Part shown: positions 8,110 to 16,840 of the stretch, in pieces | How the letters are laid out: every line of letters begins with the position of its first letter | Position numbering within the stretch: position 1 is the first letter of the stretch | Origin: Roseicella frigidaeris | GTDB lineage: Bacteria > Pseudomonadota > Alphaproteobacteria > Acetobacterales > Acetobacteraceae | Direction: 5' to 3' | Assembly (NCBI RefSeq): GCF_003258945.1 | Contig: NZ_QLIX01000007.1 | Location: forward strand, 124,001-188,000 | DNA length: 64,000 bases | The notes under the pieces: model-generated | Told to the model about the DNA's origin: nothing | Seen by the model: only the letters and a program-made list of their open reading frames with translations | Databases searched by the model: none | Translations under genes and position numbers: made by a program

Positions 8110-9255
8110 CTATAGGGCGTGCAGCCGGGCGAGCAGGCGGTCGATCTCCGCTTCGGTGTGATAGAGGCCGAAGCCGAAGCGCAGGCGGCGGCCCCGCCGG
8201 TCGGTGACGATGCCGGCAGCCGCCAAGCGCGCCTGCCAGGCCTCGGCATCTTCCAGGTCGAAGGCCAGGAAATTGCCGCGCCGCGGCTCGGCCAGCGGCA
8301 CCGCCAGCCGCGCCGGATCGAGCCCGGTGCCGGGCAGCCCGGCGACGAAGCGGGTTTGCAGCGCCAGGCTATGGGCATGGATGGCGACGGCATCGAGGCC
8401 AAGCCCGGCCAGCCAGTCCATGGCGGCGTTCAGGCGGTACAGGCCGGACGGGTCGAAGGTCGATCCCATGAAGCGCCAGCCATCCGCCGCATAGCCGACG
8501 CCCTCACCGCCCTCCGCCAGGGCGCCGAAGCCGGCGAACCAGCCGGTGGCGCGCGGCCTCGGCAGCCAGCCGGGCGGGGCGTGCAGGAAACAGGCGCCCT
8601 CCCCCGCCATGGCGTATTTGTAGCCGCCGGCGAGGTAGAAGGCCCGGTCGGCGAGGCGCGAGAGATCGACCGGCCGGGCCAGGAAGGCGTGATAGCCATC
8701 GATGACCAGCACCGCCTCCCCCGCCGCCGCGGCCAGCGCCTCCAGCCCCGCCTGGGCATAGCCGCTGTGGAAGAACACCTCGCTGGTCCAGATCAGGTCG
8801 AAGCCCTGCCGCGCCGCCTCGACCAGGCGCGGCAGGCAGTCCGGCCCCGGCTCGCTCGGGATGCGGGTGACGGCGACCAGCCCTTCCTCCTCCAGCCGCG
8901 CGAGCTGCCGGGCCAGGCTGTGGAATTCGCCATCCGTGGTCAGCAGGCGCGGCCGGCGGTGCCGCGGCAGGCAGGAGAGGAGCCGCACCACGAATTCATG
9001 CGTGTTCGGGGCGAAGACGAGGGTGGCCAGATCGGGCAGCGCCAGATGCCGCGCGACATGGCGCTGCGCCGCCTGCCAGACCGGGCCGAGCACATGCTCC
9101 CACTTGCCGTCCTGCCAGCGGGCCGCATCCTCCCAGGCGGCAAGCTGGGCGGCGCGCGTCACGTCCGGCCAGGGATGGTGGCTATGCGCCGCGACATGCA
9201 GCCGCTCCGGCTCGGCGCCGAGGAAATGCGAGAAATGCGCGCGCAGGTCCAGCAT
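8110..9255 (-). CDS. Kynureninase-like PLP enzyme (aminotransferase class V)
   Basis: A 381-residue PLP-dependent enzyme of fold type I. The cofactor lysine is Lys213 in GGYKYAMAGEG, which lines up with the GYKYLNGGPG segment of bacterial kynureninases, and Asp186 (VIDGYHA) is the expected pyridine-nitrogen partner. It is divergent from tryptophan 2,3-dioxygenase across a 57-bp promoter region. I therefore infer that it cleaves kynurenine to anthranilate plus alanine. It is shorter than typical KynU (about 416 residues), so a related class-V enzyme remains possible. The ATG at 9255 is just downstream of the shared operator-like motif; longer frames run through that motif and the dioxygenase gene. 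Confidence 0.72.
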   Translation of the reverse strand: MLDLRAHFSHFLGAEPERLHVAAHSHHPWPDVTRAAQLAAWEDAARWQDGKWEHVLGPVWQAAQRHVARHLALPDLATLVFAPNTHEFVVRLLSCLPRHRRPRLLTTDGEFHSLARQLARLEEEGLVAVTRIPSEPGPDCLPRLVEAARQGFDLIWTSEVFFHSGYAQAGLEALAAAAGEAVLVIDGYHAFLARPVDLSRLADRAFYLAGGYKYAMAGEGACFLHAPPGWLPRPRATGWFAGFGALAEGGEGVGYAADGWRFMGSTFDPSGLYRLNAAMDWLAGLGLDAVAIHAHSLALQTRFVAGLPGTGLDPARLAVPLAEPRRGNFLAFDLEDAEAWQARLAAAGIVTDRRGRRLRFGFGLYHTEAEIDRLLARLHAL

Positions 9256-9271
9256 GGTTTTCCCCTCGCGG

Positions 9272-9290
9272 TTTAGTTTAGGCTTGAACC
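9272..9290 (-). promoter_or_regulatory. MarR-type operator-like motif, copy A
   Basis: The sequence TTTAGTTTAGGCTTGAACC fills the 57-bp gap between the kynureninase-like gene (start 9255) and kynA (start 9313). It matches three other copies in this window (core TAGTTTAGGCTTCAAG) except for C-to-G and G-to-C changes in the right half. It could control both divergent genes. The regulator is inferred to be the MarR protein encoded at 13058-13570. Confidence 0.6.
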
Positions 9291-9312
9291 ATGGGCCGGC
9301 AAGGAGGCTGCC

Positions 9313-10140
9313 ATGGTCGAAGGCGTCGAGACCGATTTCAGCCGCCGCATGAGCTATGGCGATTACCTGCAGCTCGACCGGCTGCTCGCCGCCCAGGCGC
9401 CCCTCTCCGGCCGGCATGACGAGACGCTGTTCATCATCATCCACCAGGTGCAGGAGCTGTGGATGAAGCTCTTCGGCCATGAGCTGGATCTGGTGATGGA
9501 CTGCCTGCGGCAGGATGCGCTGCGCCCGGCCTTCAAGGCCTTCGCCCGCATCGCCCGGGTGCAGGCGCAGCTCATCGGCGCCTGGGACGTGCTGACCACG
9601 ATGACGCCGCATGACTACCTGGCCTTCCGCGACAGCCTCGGCAGCTCCTCCGGCTTCCAGTCCTGGCAATACCGGCTGCTGGAGCTGCGGCTGGGCGCGC
9701 GCGATCCCTTCATGCTGCGGCCGCATCGCCACCGGCCGGAGCTGCTGGCGCCGCTCGAGGCCGCGCTGAACGCCCCCTCCCTCTATGATGAGGCGCTGCG
9801 CCTGCTGGCCCGCCGCGGCCTGCCGCTGCCGCAAGCGGTGCTGGCGCGCGACGTGACGCAGCCGCATGCGCCCGATGCCGGCGTCGCCGCCGCCTGGGCC
9901 GCGGTCTACGAGGGCGCCGAGGCGCATTTCGATCTTTACGAGCTGGCCGAGGAGCTGGTCGATCTCGACGACGCCTTCCAGACCTGGCGCTTCCGCCACC
10001 GGCAGGTGGTGGAGCGCATCATCGGCCGCCGCCCCGGCACCGGCGGATCGAGCGGCGTCGCCTATCTGGCGGCGGCGCCGGAACGGCGCTTCTTCCCCGA
10101 GCTCTGGTCCGTGCGCACGCAGATCAAGGCACCGGGTTGA
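9313..10140 (+). CDS. kynA: Tryptophan 2,3-dioxygenase
   Basis: A 275-residue haem enzyme that opens the indole ring of L-tryptophan to N-formylkynurenine, the first step of the kynurenine pathway. Family residues are all visible: His44 in FIIIHQVQELWMK (substrate contact), Arg121 in SGFQSWQYR, the proximal haem ligand His229 in WRFRHRQVVERIIG, and Thr243 in the GTGGSSG loop. Length and order match bacterial TDOs. ATG 9313 follows an AAGGAGG box. It is divergent from the kynureninase-like gene with a shared operator-like motif between them, and ends 6 bp before the convergent RidA gene. Confidence 0.96.
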   Translation: MVEGVETDFSRRMSYGDYLQLDRLLAAQAPLSGRHDETLFIIIHQVQELWMKLFGHELDLVMDCLRQDALRPAFKAFARIARVQAQLIGAWDVLTTMTPHDYLAFRDSLGSSSGFQSWQYRLLELRLGARDPFMLRPHRHRPELLAPLEAALNAPSLYDEALRLLARRGLPLPQAVLARDVTQPHAPDAGVAAAWAAVYEGAEAHFDLYELAEELVDLDDAFQTWRFRHRQVVERIIGRRPGTGGSSGVAYLAAAPERRFFPELWSVRTQIKAPG

Positions 10141-10146
10141 AGCGGT

Positions 10147-10542
10147 TTAATCCGGCAGGATCGCCGTCGCCTCGATCTCGACCCGCGCCTCCGGCTCGAC
10201 CAGCGCCGCCACCTGCACCAGCGTCATGGCCGGGAAATGCCGGCCCATCACGCCGCGATAGGCCGGGCCGAGGGCGGCAAGGCTGTCGCGGTACTCGGCG
10301 ATGTCGGTCACGTACCAGGTGAGGCGGCCGATATGCTCCGGCCCGCCGCCCGCCTCGGCCAGCACGGCGAGGATGTTGCGCAGCGCCTGCTCCACCTGGG
10401 CGACGAGGCCGGCAGGGAAGCGCCCCTCCGCATCCCATCCGACCTGGCCGCCGACCAGCACCACGCGGCCCTGCCCCACCATGCCGTTGGCATAGCCCTT
10501 CGGCACGGGCCAGCCCGGCGGCTGCAACCGGCGGAGAGTCAT
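10147..10542 (-). CDS. RidA/YjgF family protein
   Basis: A 131-residue member of the RidA (Rid/YjgF/UK114) family, small trimeric proteins that hydrolyse reactive enamine/imine intermediates or act in catabolic pathways. The family core is seen in GYANGMVGQGRVVLVGGQVGWD, VAQVEQALRNILAVLAEAG and a closing VEIEATAILP strand, although the usual terminal Arg-x-E-IEA is slightly changed (EPEARVEIEA). Its ATG overlaps the stop of the CoA ligase by 4 bp (ATGA), so it is the last gene of the SDR-MarR-hydratase-ligase-RidA operon. RidA relatives often accompany aminobenzoate degradation, where they may deaminate an enamine product; that role is inferred. Confidence 0.85.
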   Translation of the reverse strand: MTLRRLQPPGWPVPKGYANGMVGQGRVVLVGGQVGWDAEGRFPAGLVAQVEQALRNILAVLAEAGGGPEHIGRLTWYVTDIAEYRDSLAALGPAYRGVMGRHFPAMTLVQVAALVEPEARVEIEATAILPD

Positions 10543-12194
10543 GCCGCGCCCTCCGCCGCCGCAATCCCCGTTGCCTGGGCGCGCAGGGCGAAGCGTTGCA
10601 GCTTGCCGGTGCCGGTGCGCGGCAGGGCGGCGACGAACTCCACGGCACGGGGATATTTGTAGGGCGCGATCACCGCTTTCACATGCTCCTGCAAGGCGCG
10701 GACGAGGGCGGCATCGCCGGCCAGGCCCGGCTGCAGCACCACATAGGCCTTCACGATCATCCCGCGCTCGGCATCCGGCGCGCCGACCACGCCGCATTCC
10801 CGCACCGCCGGATGCGCGAGCAGCGCCGCCTCCACCTCCGGCCCGGCGATGTTGTAGCCGGCCGAGACGATCATGTCGTCGCTGCGCGCCTGGTACCAGA
10901 AATAGCCGTCCTCGTCCTGGATGTAGGTATCGCCGGTGATGTTCCAGCCGCGCTCGACATACTGCGCCTGCCGCGGATCGGCGAGGTAGCGACAGCCGGT
11001 CGGGCCGCGCACCGCCAGCCGGCCGGGCGTGCCGCGCGGCACTTCCTCGCCCTCCGGGCCGATCACCTTGGCCTCGTAGCCCGGCACCGGCAGGCCGGTG
11101 GCGCCGGGCCGCAGCGCCTCCTCCGGGGCGCCGATGAAGATGTGCAGCATCTCCGTCGCGCCGATGCCCTCCATGATCGAGAGGCCCGTCGCGCGCTGCC
11201 AGGCCTCGAAGACCGGCTTCGGCAGCGCCTCCCCGGCCGAGACGCAGCGCCGCAGCGAACGAAGGTCATGCGCCGCCGCGGCCGGCGCCATGGCGCGCCA
11301 GGCGGTGGGCGCGGTGAAGCAGACCGTGGCGCGATAGCGGGCGATGGCCGGCAACAGCTCCTCCGGCCCCGCCCGCTCCAGCAGCACCGTGGTGGCGCCG
11401 ACGCGGAAGGGAAACAGCACCAGCCCGCCGAGGCCGAAGGTGAAGGCGAGCGGCGGCGAGCCGATGAAGATGCCCTCCGGCCGCGGCCGCAGCACCTCCT
11501 GCCCGTAGCTGTCGCAGACCGCGAGCATGTCGCGGTGAAAATGCATGGTGCCCTTCGGCTCGCCGGTGGTGCCGGAGGTGAAGCCGATCAGGCAGACATC
11601 CTCGGCCGCGGTGTCGCAGGCCGGGAATTCCTCCGGCGCCGCGGCGCAGAGGGATTCCAGCGCGCCATCCCCCCAGCAGGTGAGGTGGCGCAGATCCGGC
11701 GCCTCCGCCGCCGCCCGTTGCAGCTCCTCCAGCAGCCGGGCATCGCAGAGGGCGTGGCTGATGCGCGCCTTGCGCAGCATCTGGCCGATCTCCTTCGCCC
11801 GCAGCAGCGGCATGGTGGCGACCACCACGCCGCCCGCCTTCAGCACGGCGAAATAGGCGGCGACCATCCAGGCGGTGTTGGCGCCGCGCAGCAGCACGCG
11901 GTTGCCGGGCACCAGGCCCTGCCGGTGCACCAGCACATGCGCGATGCGGTTCACCCGCTCGGCGAGCTGGCGATAGGTGAGCGTCTCGGCGGGCGTGACC
12001 ACGGCCGGATGCTCGCCGCGCGCGGCCAGGTTGCGGTCCAGCAGCTCGGTCGCGCAGTTCAGCCGCGCCGGGTAGCGAAGCTGCGGCAAGGTGAAGCGCA
12101 GCGCCGGCCATTGCTCGCGCGGCGGCAGGTTGTCGCGCGCGAAGCTGTCGAGATGCGCGCTCGGCACCCCGGTATCGAAGCCCATGCCATCCAT
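10539..12194 (-). CDS. 2-aminobenzoate (anthranilate)-CoA ligase
   Basis: A 551-residue AMP-forming acid-CoA ligase of the benzoate-CoA ligase type. The N-terminal block AHLDSFARDNLPPREQWP is typical of 2-aminobenzoate-CoA ligases (AbmG-like). The ATP/AMP loop TSGTTGEPKG is at residues 206-215, and the C-terminal catalytic lysine is in the PRTGTGKLQRF segment. The predicted reaction is anthranilate + ATP + CoA to 2-aminobenzoyl-CoA, entry to the aerobic CoA-dependent route. ATG 12194 has GGAGG at a 5-nt spacing. Neighbours support the call: a bifunctional aminobenzoyl-CoA-type monooxygenase-reductase and tryptophan dioxygenase. Benzoate itself remains an alternative substrate. Confidence 0.88.
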   Translation of the reverse strand: MDGMGFDTGVPSAHLDSFARDNLPPREQWPALRFTLPQLRYPARLNCATELLDRNLAARGEHPAVVTPAETLTYRQLAERVNRIAHVLVHRQGLVPGNRVLLRGANTAWMVAAYFAVLKAGGVVVATMPLLRAKEIGQMLRKARISHALCDARLLEELQRAAAEAPDLRHLTCWGDGALESLCAAAPEEFPACDTAAEDVCLIGFTSGTTGEPKGTMHFHRDMLAVCDSYGQEVLRPRPEGIFIGSPPLAFTFGLGGLVLFPFRVGATTVLLERAGPEELLPAIARYRATVCFTAPTAWRAMAPAAAAHDLRSLRRCVSAGEALPKPVFEAWQRATGLSIMEGIGATEMLHIFIGAPEEALRPGATGLPVPGYEAKVIGPEGEEVPRGTPGRLAVRGPTGCRYLADPRQAQYVERGWNITGDTYIQDEDGYFWYQARSDDMIVSAGYNIAGPEVEAALLAHPAVRECGVVGAPDAERGMIVKAYVVLQPGLAGDAALVRALQEHVKAVIAPYKYPRAVEFVAALPRTGTGKLQRFALRAQATGIAAAEGAA

Positions 12195-12251
12195 CGCCGC
12201 CTCCAGCCGGTTGCGCCGCGTGACCTGCTTCCCCTCCCCCGCAGGGCGTTC

Positions 12252-13061
12252 CTAATCGCCCTTGAATTCCGGCCGCCGCCTGGCCACGAACCCCTCATAG
12301 GCGCGGCGGAAATCCCCCGTCGTCATGCAGAGCGCCTGGGCCACCGCCTCGGCCTCGATCGCCTGCTCGACCGACATCGCCCATTCCATCTGCAGCATCC
12401 GCTTGGTCATGGCATGGGCGAAGCCGGGGCCCTCGGCCAGCTCCCGCGCCAGCGCCGCCGCGGCGCCGGCCAGCGCGTCTGGCGCGTGCAGCGCGTTGAA
12501 GAAGCCCCAGGCCAGCCCCTCCTCGGCGCTCATCGCCCGGCCGAGATAGAGCAGCTCGCTCGCCCGGCCCTGGCCAATGATCCGCGGCAGGATGGCGCAG
12601 GCCCCCATGTCGCAGCCGGCGAGGCCGACGCGGTTGAAGAGGAAGGCGGTCCTCGCCCGCGGCGTCGCCAGCCGCAGATCCGCCGCCATGGCGATGATGG
12701 CGCCCGCCCCGGCCGCGACGCCATCCACCGCGGCGATGATCGGCTGCGGACAGGCGCGCATCGCCTTGACCAGTTCGCCGGTCATGGCGGTGAACTGCAT
12801 CAACCCCTTGGTATCCCGCTCGAGCAGCGGGCCGATGATCTCATGCACGTCGCCGCCCGAGCAGAAATTCCCGCCCGCCCCGGCGATGGTGAAGACCCGC
12901 ACCGCCTCGTCCTGCGCCGCCCCGCGGAACAGCCCGGCGAGCTCGGCATAGCTCTCGAAGGTCAGCGGGTTCTTGCGCTCCGGCCGATCCAGGGTGATGG
13001 CCGCGACCGCGCCCTCGACGCTGAGCCGGAAATGCTCGGCGCGGTGACCGGCGATGCTCAT
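12252..13061 (-). CDS. Enoyl-CoA hydratase/isomerase family protein
   Basis: A 269-residue crotonase-fold enzyme. The oxyanion-hole segments are [19 protein letters not shown] (about residues 58-76) and the second near [21 protein letters not shown]. Where many hydratases carry an acid in GxPxxGGTxRLPR, this protein reads [15 protein letters not shown], so the catalytic acid may be Asp or shifted, and the exact reaction (hydratase, isomerase or ring-product hydrolase) is open. It lies between the MarR regulator (4-bp overlap) and the CoA ligase, which points to a step downstream of 2-aminobenzoyl-CoA oxidation. Confidence 0.85.
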   Translation of the reverse strand: MSIAGHRAEHFRLSVEGAVAAITLDRPERKNPLTFESYAELAGLFRGAAQDEAVRVFTIAGAGGNFCSGGDVHEIIGPLLERDTKGLMQFTAMTGELVKAMRACPQPIIAAVDGVAAGAGAIIAMAADLRLATPRARTAFLFNRVGLAGCDMGACAILPRIIGQGRASELLYLGRAMSAEEGLAWGFFNALHAPDALAGAAAALARELAEGPGFAHAMTKRMLQMEWAMSVEQAIEAEAVAQALCMTTGDFRRAYEGFVARRRPEFKGD

Positions 13062-13570
13062 GCCTCCCCTCCCTCCAACCCGGCCCGCACGCTCGCCTTG
13101 GCGCGGCCGAGCAGGGCGTGCAGCGCGGCGCGCTCCGCCGGCGCGAGGCCGGCCATCAGCTCGGCGATCCAGCCCTCATGCGCCCGCGACTGCCGGGCGA
13201 ATTCGCGGCGGCCGCGCGCGGTCAGGCGCAGGGTCTGGGCGCGGCGGTCGGTCGGGCTCACCCGCCGCTCGATCAGCCCTTCCTCCTCCAGCCGCGCGGC
13301 AAGGCCGGTGACATTGCCGTTGCTGACCATCATCCGGCGCGAGACCTCGCCGAGCGTCAGCCCGGCCGGCGCCCGCTCGAGCTGCGCCAGCAGGTCGAAG
13401 CGCGGCAGGGTGGTGTCGAACTCGCGCCGCAACCGGCGGCGGATCTCCGCCTCGACCAGCGTCGTGCAGGTCAGCAGCCGCAGCCAGAGCCGAAGCTCGT
13501 CCTTGTGGCCGGGCGGGGCGCCGGCCAGCGCCGTCTCGGCATCGACATGCCGGGTGAGGTCGTCGGGCAT
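13058..13570 (-). CDS. MarR-family transcriptional regulator
   Basis: A 170-residue MarR protein with the winged helix-turn-helix at roughly residues 70-125. The recognition region is [36 protein letters not shown], followed by the wing [15 protein letters not shown]. MarR dimers that sense aromatic acids or their CoA esters commonly repress such operons. It is co-transcribed with the catabolic genes: it overlaps the SDR by 1 base (TGATG) and the enoyl-CoA hydratase by 4 bases. I infer that it binds the palindrome-like motif found four times in this region and responds to 2-aminobenzoyl-CoA or a related ligand, as known MarR regulators of hybrid aromatic pathways do. Confidence 0.9.
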   Translation of the reverse strand: MPDDLTRHVDAETALAGAPPGHKDELRLWLRLLTCTTLVEAEIRRRLRREFDTTLPRFDLLAQLERAPAGLTLGEVSRRMMVSNGNVTGLAARLEEEGLIERRVSPTDRRAQTLRLTARGRREFARQSRAHEGWIAELMAGLAPAERAALHALLGRAKASVRAGLEGGEA

Positions 13571-14340
13571 CAGACCTCGCCCCCGGCGATCGGGATGGCG
13601 GCGCCGTTCACCGCCGCGGCGCCGGGCAGGCAGAGGAAGAGCGCGGCCGCCGCCACCTCCTCCGGCCGCACCAGCCGCCCCTGCGGATTGTGCCGGGCGA
13701 GGCTGGCACGCGCCGCCGCCGCATCGCGGCCGGTCCGGCGGGTGATGGTGGCGATGCTCCCCTCCAGCAGCGGCGTCTCGGTGAAGCTGGGGCAGAGCGC
13801 ATTCACCGTCACGCCGCGCCCCGCGACTTCCAGCGCCAGCGCCCGCACCAGGCCGAGCAGCCCGTGCTTCGCCGCAGCATAGGCCGCGACATAGGGATAG
13901 CCCTTCAGCGCCGCGGTGGAGGCGATGGCGATGATGCGTCCCTCGCCGGCTTCCAGCATGCCAGGCAGGACGGCGCGCATGACGGCGGCGGCGCCGAGCA
14001 GGTTGACCGAGAGCATGCGCTGCCAGAGCGCATCGTCGCTCTTCAGGAAGGGCGCGCTCTCGGCGGCGCCGGCGGCGTGCAGCAGGATGTCGCAGGGCGG
14101 CAGGTCCGGCAGCAGGCCGGTGATGTCGGCGGCGATGGCCTGCCGCGCCGCGCCCTTGTCCACCGCCTCCCGCAGCGCCGCCTCGCGCCGGCCGAGCAGC
14201 GTCACCGCGGCGCCGGCCTCGGTCAGCGCCCGGGCGCAGGCGAGGCCGATGCCGCTGCCGCCGCCGGTGACGAGCGCGCGCCGGCCGGCGAGAGGCGATC
14301 CCCCTGGCGATGCAGCCCCGGCATGCGGCAAGGCGTCCAT
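13570..14340 (-). CDS. Short-chain dehydrogenase/reductase
   Basis: A 256-residue classical SDR. The NAD(P) motif TGGGSGIG is near residues 23-30, the NNAG-equivalent is HAAGAAE, and the catalytic Tyr-x3-Lys is in YVAAYAAAKHG. It ends with the usual GAAIPIAGG strand. The likely role is oxidation of a 3-hydroxyacyl-CoA in the aminobenzoyl-CoA route, inferred from its position as first gene of the operon SDR-marR-hydratase-ligase-ridA. ATG 14340 was preferred over an in-frame ATG at 14412 because the longer form would translate straight through the operator-like palindrome at 14353-14372. Confidence 0.88.
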   Translation of the reverse strand: MDALPHAGAASPGGSPLAGRRALVTGGGSGIGLACARALTEAGAAVTLLGRREAALREAVDKGAARQAIAADITGLLPDLPPCDILLHAAGAAESAPFLKSDDALWQRMLSVNLLGAAAVMRAVLPGMLEAGEGRIIAIASTAALKGYPYVAAYAAAKHGLLGLVRALALEVAGRGVTVNALCPSFTETPLLEGSIATITRRTGRDAAAARASLARHNPQGRLVRPEEVAAAALFLCLPGAAAVNGAAIPIAGGEV

Positions 14341-14352
14341 GCCCCCTCCTCG

Positions 14353-14372
14353 ATGCTTGAAGCCTAAAGCAT
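14353..14372. promoter_or_regulatory. MarR-type operator-like palindrome, copy C
   Basis: ATGCTTGAAGCCTAAAGCAT is a near-perfect dyad (8 of 10 base pairs match; outer arms ATGCTT/AAGCAT are perfect). Read on the minus strand it is ATGCTTTAGGCTTCAAGCAT, matching the other copies. It ends 12 bp before the SDR start codon, where a repressor would block transcription or RNA polymerase escape. Confidence 0.65.
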
Positions 14373-14414
14373 TCCGCGCGCCCTCCGCAATGCCGGATTC
14401 CGGTTGCCGCACGA

Positions 14415-14434
14415 ATGCTTGAAACCTAAACTAT
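14415..14434. promoter_or_regulatory. MarR-type operator-like motif, copy B
   Basis: ATGCTTGAAACCTAAACTAT, the reverse complement of which carries ATAGTTTAGGTTTCAAGCAT, differs from copy D at a single core base (C to T). It lies 22 bp upstream of the bifunctional monooxygenase start codon (14457) and 42 bp from copy C, so each of the two divergent operons has its own site. Confidence 0.65.
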
Positions 14435-14456
14435 TTAGCAGGCAGGAGGCGGCGCG

Positions 14457-16775
14457 ATGCGCATTGCCATCATCGGCGGCGGACCCGCCGGACTCTATTT
14501 CGCCATCCTCATGCAGCGCGACCACCCGGACGCGCGCATCACCGTCATCGAGCGGAACCAGCCCGATGACAGCTTCGGCTTCGGCGTGGTGTTCAGCGAT
14601 GCGACGCTCGATGCCTTCGCCGCCGCCGATCCGCCGAGCTACCGCGCCATCACCGAGAGCTTCGCCTATTGGGACGATATCGAGATCCATGCCCGCGGCG
14701 CGGTGCACCGGATCGGCGGCAACGGCTTCTGCGGCTGCGCCCGCACCACGCTGCTGCGGCTGCTGCAGGACCGCGCCCGCGGCCTTGGCGTCGAGCTCCG
14801 CTTCGGGATGGAGGCGCAGCCGGAGGACTTCCCCGAGGCCGACCTCGTCGTCGCGGCGGATGGCATCAACAGCCCGATCCGCGGACGCTTCGCCGGTGAC
14901 TTCCGGCCGGAGACCAGCCTTCGTCCCAACCGCTTCGCCTGGATGGGCTCGACCCGCCCCTTCGACGCCTTCACCTTCTTCTTCAAGGAGCGGCCGGAGG
15001 GCATCTTCATCGCCCATTGCTACCAGTACGCCCCGGGCGCCAGCACCTGGGTGCTGGAGACGGACCCCGAGACCTTCGCCCGGGCCGGGCTCGATGCCAT
15101 GGACGAGGCGGCGAGCGCCCGCTTTCTGGAAGGGGTCTTCGCCGAGGAATTGCAGGGCCACCGCCTGCTGACCAACCGCTCGCACTGGCGGCAATTCCCG
15201 CAGATCCGCTGCACCCGCTGGGTACGCGGCAACCTCGTGCTGCTCGGCGACGCCAAGGCCAGCGCGCATTTCTCCATCGGCAGCGGCACCAAGCTCGCCA
15301 TGGAGGATGCGATCGCGCTGCACCACGCCTTCCGCGACGGGGGCGGCGTGGCAGAGAGCCTCGCCCGCTTCGAGGCGGAGCGGCGCGAGGAGGTGGAGAA
15401 GACGCAGCACGCCGCCGATGTCTCCCTCGTCTGGTTCGAGCATGTCCGGCGCTTTTGGCGCATGCCGCCGGTGCGCTTCGCCTTCGGCCTGATGACCCGC
15501 AGCAAGGCGATCACCTGGGACAACTTGGCGCTGCGCGCCCCGGATTTCGTCGCCGAGACCAGGGCGGCCTATGCGGCGGAAGCGGGCGGCGACCCGGCGA
15601 AGCCGCCAATGTTCCAGCCCTTGCGGCTGCGCGGCCTGGAGCTCGCCAACCGTGTCGTCGTCTCGCCCATGTGCCTGTATTCGGCCGAGGAGGGCCTGCC
15701 GGGCGATTTCCACCTGATGCATTACGGCGCCCGCGCCGCCGGCGGCGCCGGGCTGATCTTCACCGAGATGACCTGCGTCTCGCCCACCGCCCGCATCACC
15801 CCGGGCTGTGCCGGCCTCTGGACGGATGCGCAGGAGGTGGCCTGGGCGCGCATCCTGTGGCTGGTGCATGCGCAGGGGCCGGCGCGGATGGCGCTGCAGC
15901 TCGGCCATGCCGGCCGCAAGGGCGCGACGCGGTTGATGTGGGAGGGCATGGACCGGCCACTGCCCGAGGGCGCCTGGCCTTTGCTCTCCGCCAGCCCCCT
16001 GCCCTACTACCCGGACAGCCAGGTGCCGCGCGAGATGAGCCGCGCCGACATGGATGCGGTCATCGCGGATTTCGTCGCCGCCGCCAGGCGCGGCGCCCGC
16101 GCCGGCTTCGACATGCTGGAGCTGCACTGCGCCCATGGCTACCTGCTGGCGAGCTTCCTCTCGCCGCTGACCAATCGCCGCCGGGACGCGTATGGCGGGC
16201 CGGTGGAGAACCGGCTGCGCTTCCCCCTCGAGGTCTTCCGTGCCCTCCGCGATGCCTGGCCGGCGGAACGGCCCATGTCGGTGCGCCTTTCCGCGACCGA
16301 CTGGGCGGATGGCGGCATCTCGGATGCCGATACGCTCGCCATCGCCCGCGCCTTCGCCGCTGCCGGCTGCGACCTGATCGATGTCTCGACCGGCCAGACC
16401 GTGCAGGATGCCGCGCCGGTCTATGGCCGCATGTTCCAGGTGCCCTGGTCCGACATGATCCGGCAGGAGGCGGGCATCGCCACGATGTGCGTCGGCAACA
16501 TCACCAGCGCCGACCAGGTGAACACCATCCTCGCCGCCGGCCGCGCCGATCTGGTGGCGCTGGCCCGGCCGCACCTGACCGACCCGGCCTTCACGCTGCG
16601 CGCCGCGGCGCAGTACGGCGTCGCCGACATCGCCTGCCCGGTGCAGTATCGCTGGGGCAAGGATGCGCTGCTGCGCAACGCCGCGAAGGAGCAGGAGGAG
16701 CTGCGCGAGCTGCGGCTGAAGGCGCGGCCGCGCCGCCATGCCCCGCTCCCCCCTCTCCCGCGCGCCGCCGAATAG
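14457..16775 (+). CDS. Bifunctional aminobenzoyl/salicylyl-CoA monooxygenase-reductase
   Basis: A 772-residue fusion. Residues 1 to about 380 form a PHBH-type FAD monooxygenase (GGGPAG at 7-12; DLVVAADG near 137; [22 protein letters not shown] near 265). Residues from about 384 to the end form an Old Yellow Enzyme-type FMN reductase ([30 protein letters not shown], and [14 protein letters not shown]). This architecture is that of 2-aminobenzoyl-CoA monooxygenase/reductase and of salicylyl-CoA 5-hydroxylase, which hydroxylate and then reduce the CoA-bound ring without classical ring-cleavage dioxygenases. The adjacent anthranilate-type ligase favours 2-aminobenzoyl-CoA. A GCAGGAGG box precedes the ATG, with operator copy B upstream. 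Confidence 0.92.
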   Translation: MRIAIIGGGPAGLYFAILMQRDHPDARITVIERNQPDDSFGFGVVFSDATLDAFAAADPPSYRAITESFAYWDDIEIHARGAVHRIGGNGFCGCARTTLLRLLQDRARGLGVELRFGMEAQPEDFPEADLVVAADGINSPIRGRFAGDFRPETSLRPNRFAWMGSTRPFDAFTFFFKERPEGIFIAHCYQYAPGASTWVLETDPETFARAGLDAMDEAASARFLEGVFAEELQGHRLLTNRSHWRQFPQIRCTRWVRGNLVLLGDAKASAHFSIGSGTKLAMEDAIALHHAFRDGGGVAESLARFEAERREEVEKTQHAADVSLVWFEHVRRFWRMPPVRFAFGLMTRSKAITWDNLALRAPDFVAETRAAYAAEAGGDPAKPPMFQPLRLRGLELANRVVVSPMCLYSAEEGLPGDFHLMHYGARAAGGAGLIFTEMTCVSPTARITPGCAGLWTDAQEVAWARILWLVHAQGPARMALQLGHAGRKGATRLMWEGMDRPLPEGAWPLLSASPLPYYPDSQVPREMSRADMDAVIADFVAAARRGARAGFDMLELHCAHGYLLASFLSPLTNRRRDAYGGPVENRLRFPLEVFRALRDAWPAERPMSVRLSATDWADGGISDADTLAIARAFAAAGCDLIDVSTGQTVQDAAPVYGRMFQVPWSDMIRQEAGIATMCVGNITSADQVNTILAAGRADLVALARPHLTDPAFTLRAAAQYGVADIACPVQYRWGKDALLRNAAKEQEELRELRLKARPRRHAPLPPLPRAAE

Positions 16776-16840
16776 GGGCAGGATCGGGGCTGCCGGGCGT
16801 CCGTGGGTCCCGGCGGGCACCCGGTCTGGGGAGGATGCGC

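Noticed and set aside
14341-14412. N-terminal extension of the SDR
   Set aside because: It would be translated from the operator-like palindrome, and the extra residues match no SDR start.
15017-16840. Long in-frame extension upstream of the second flavin monooxygenase
   Set aside because: It overlaps the bifunctional monooxygenase in another frame, has shadow-like Arg/Pro/Gly composition, and a good ribosome site precedes the ATG at 16841.
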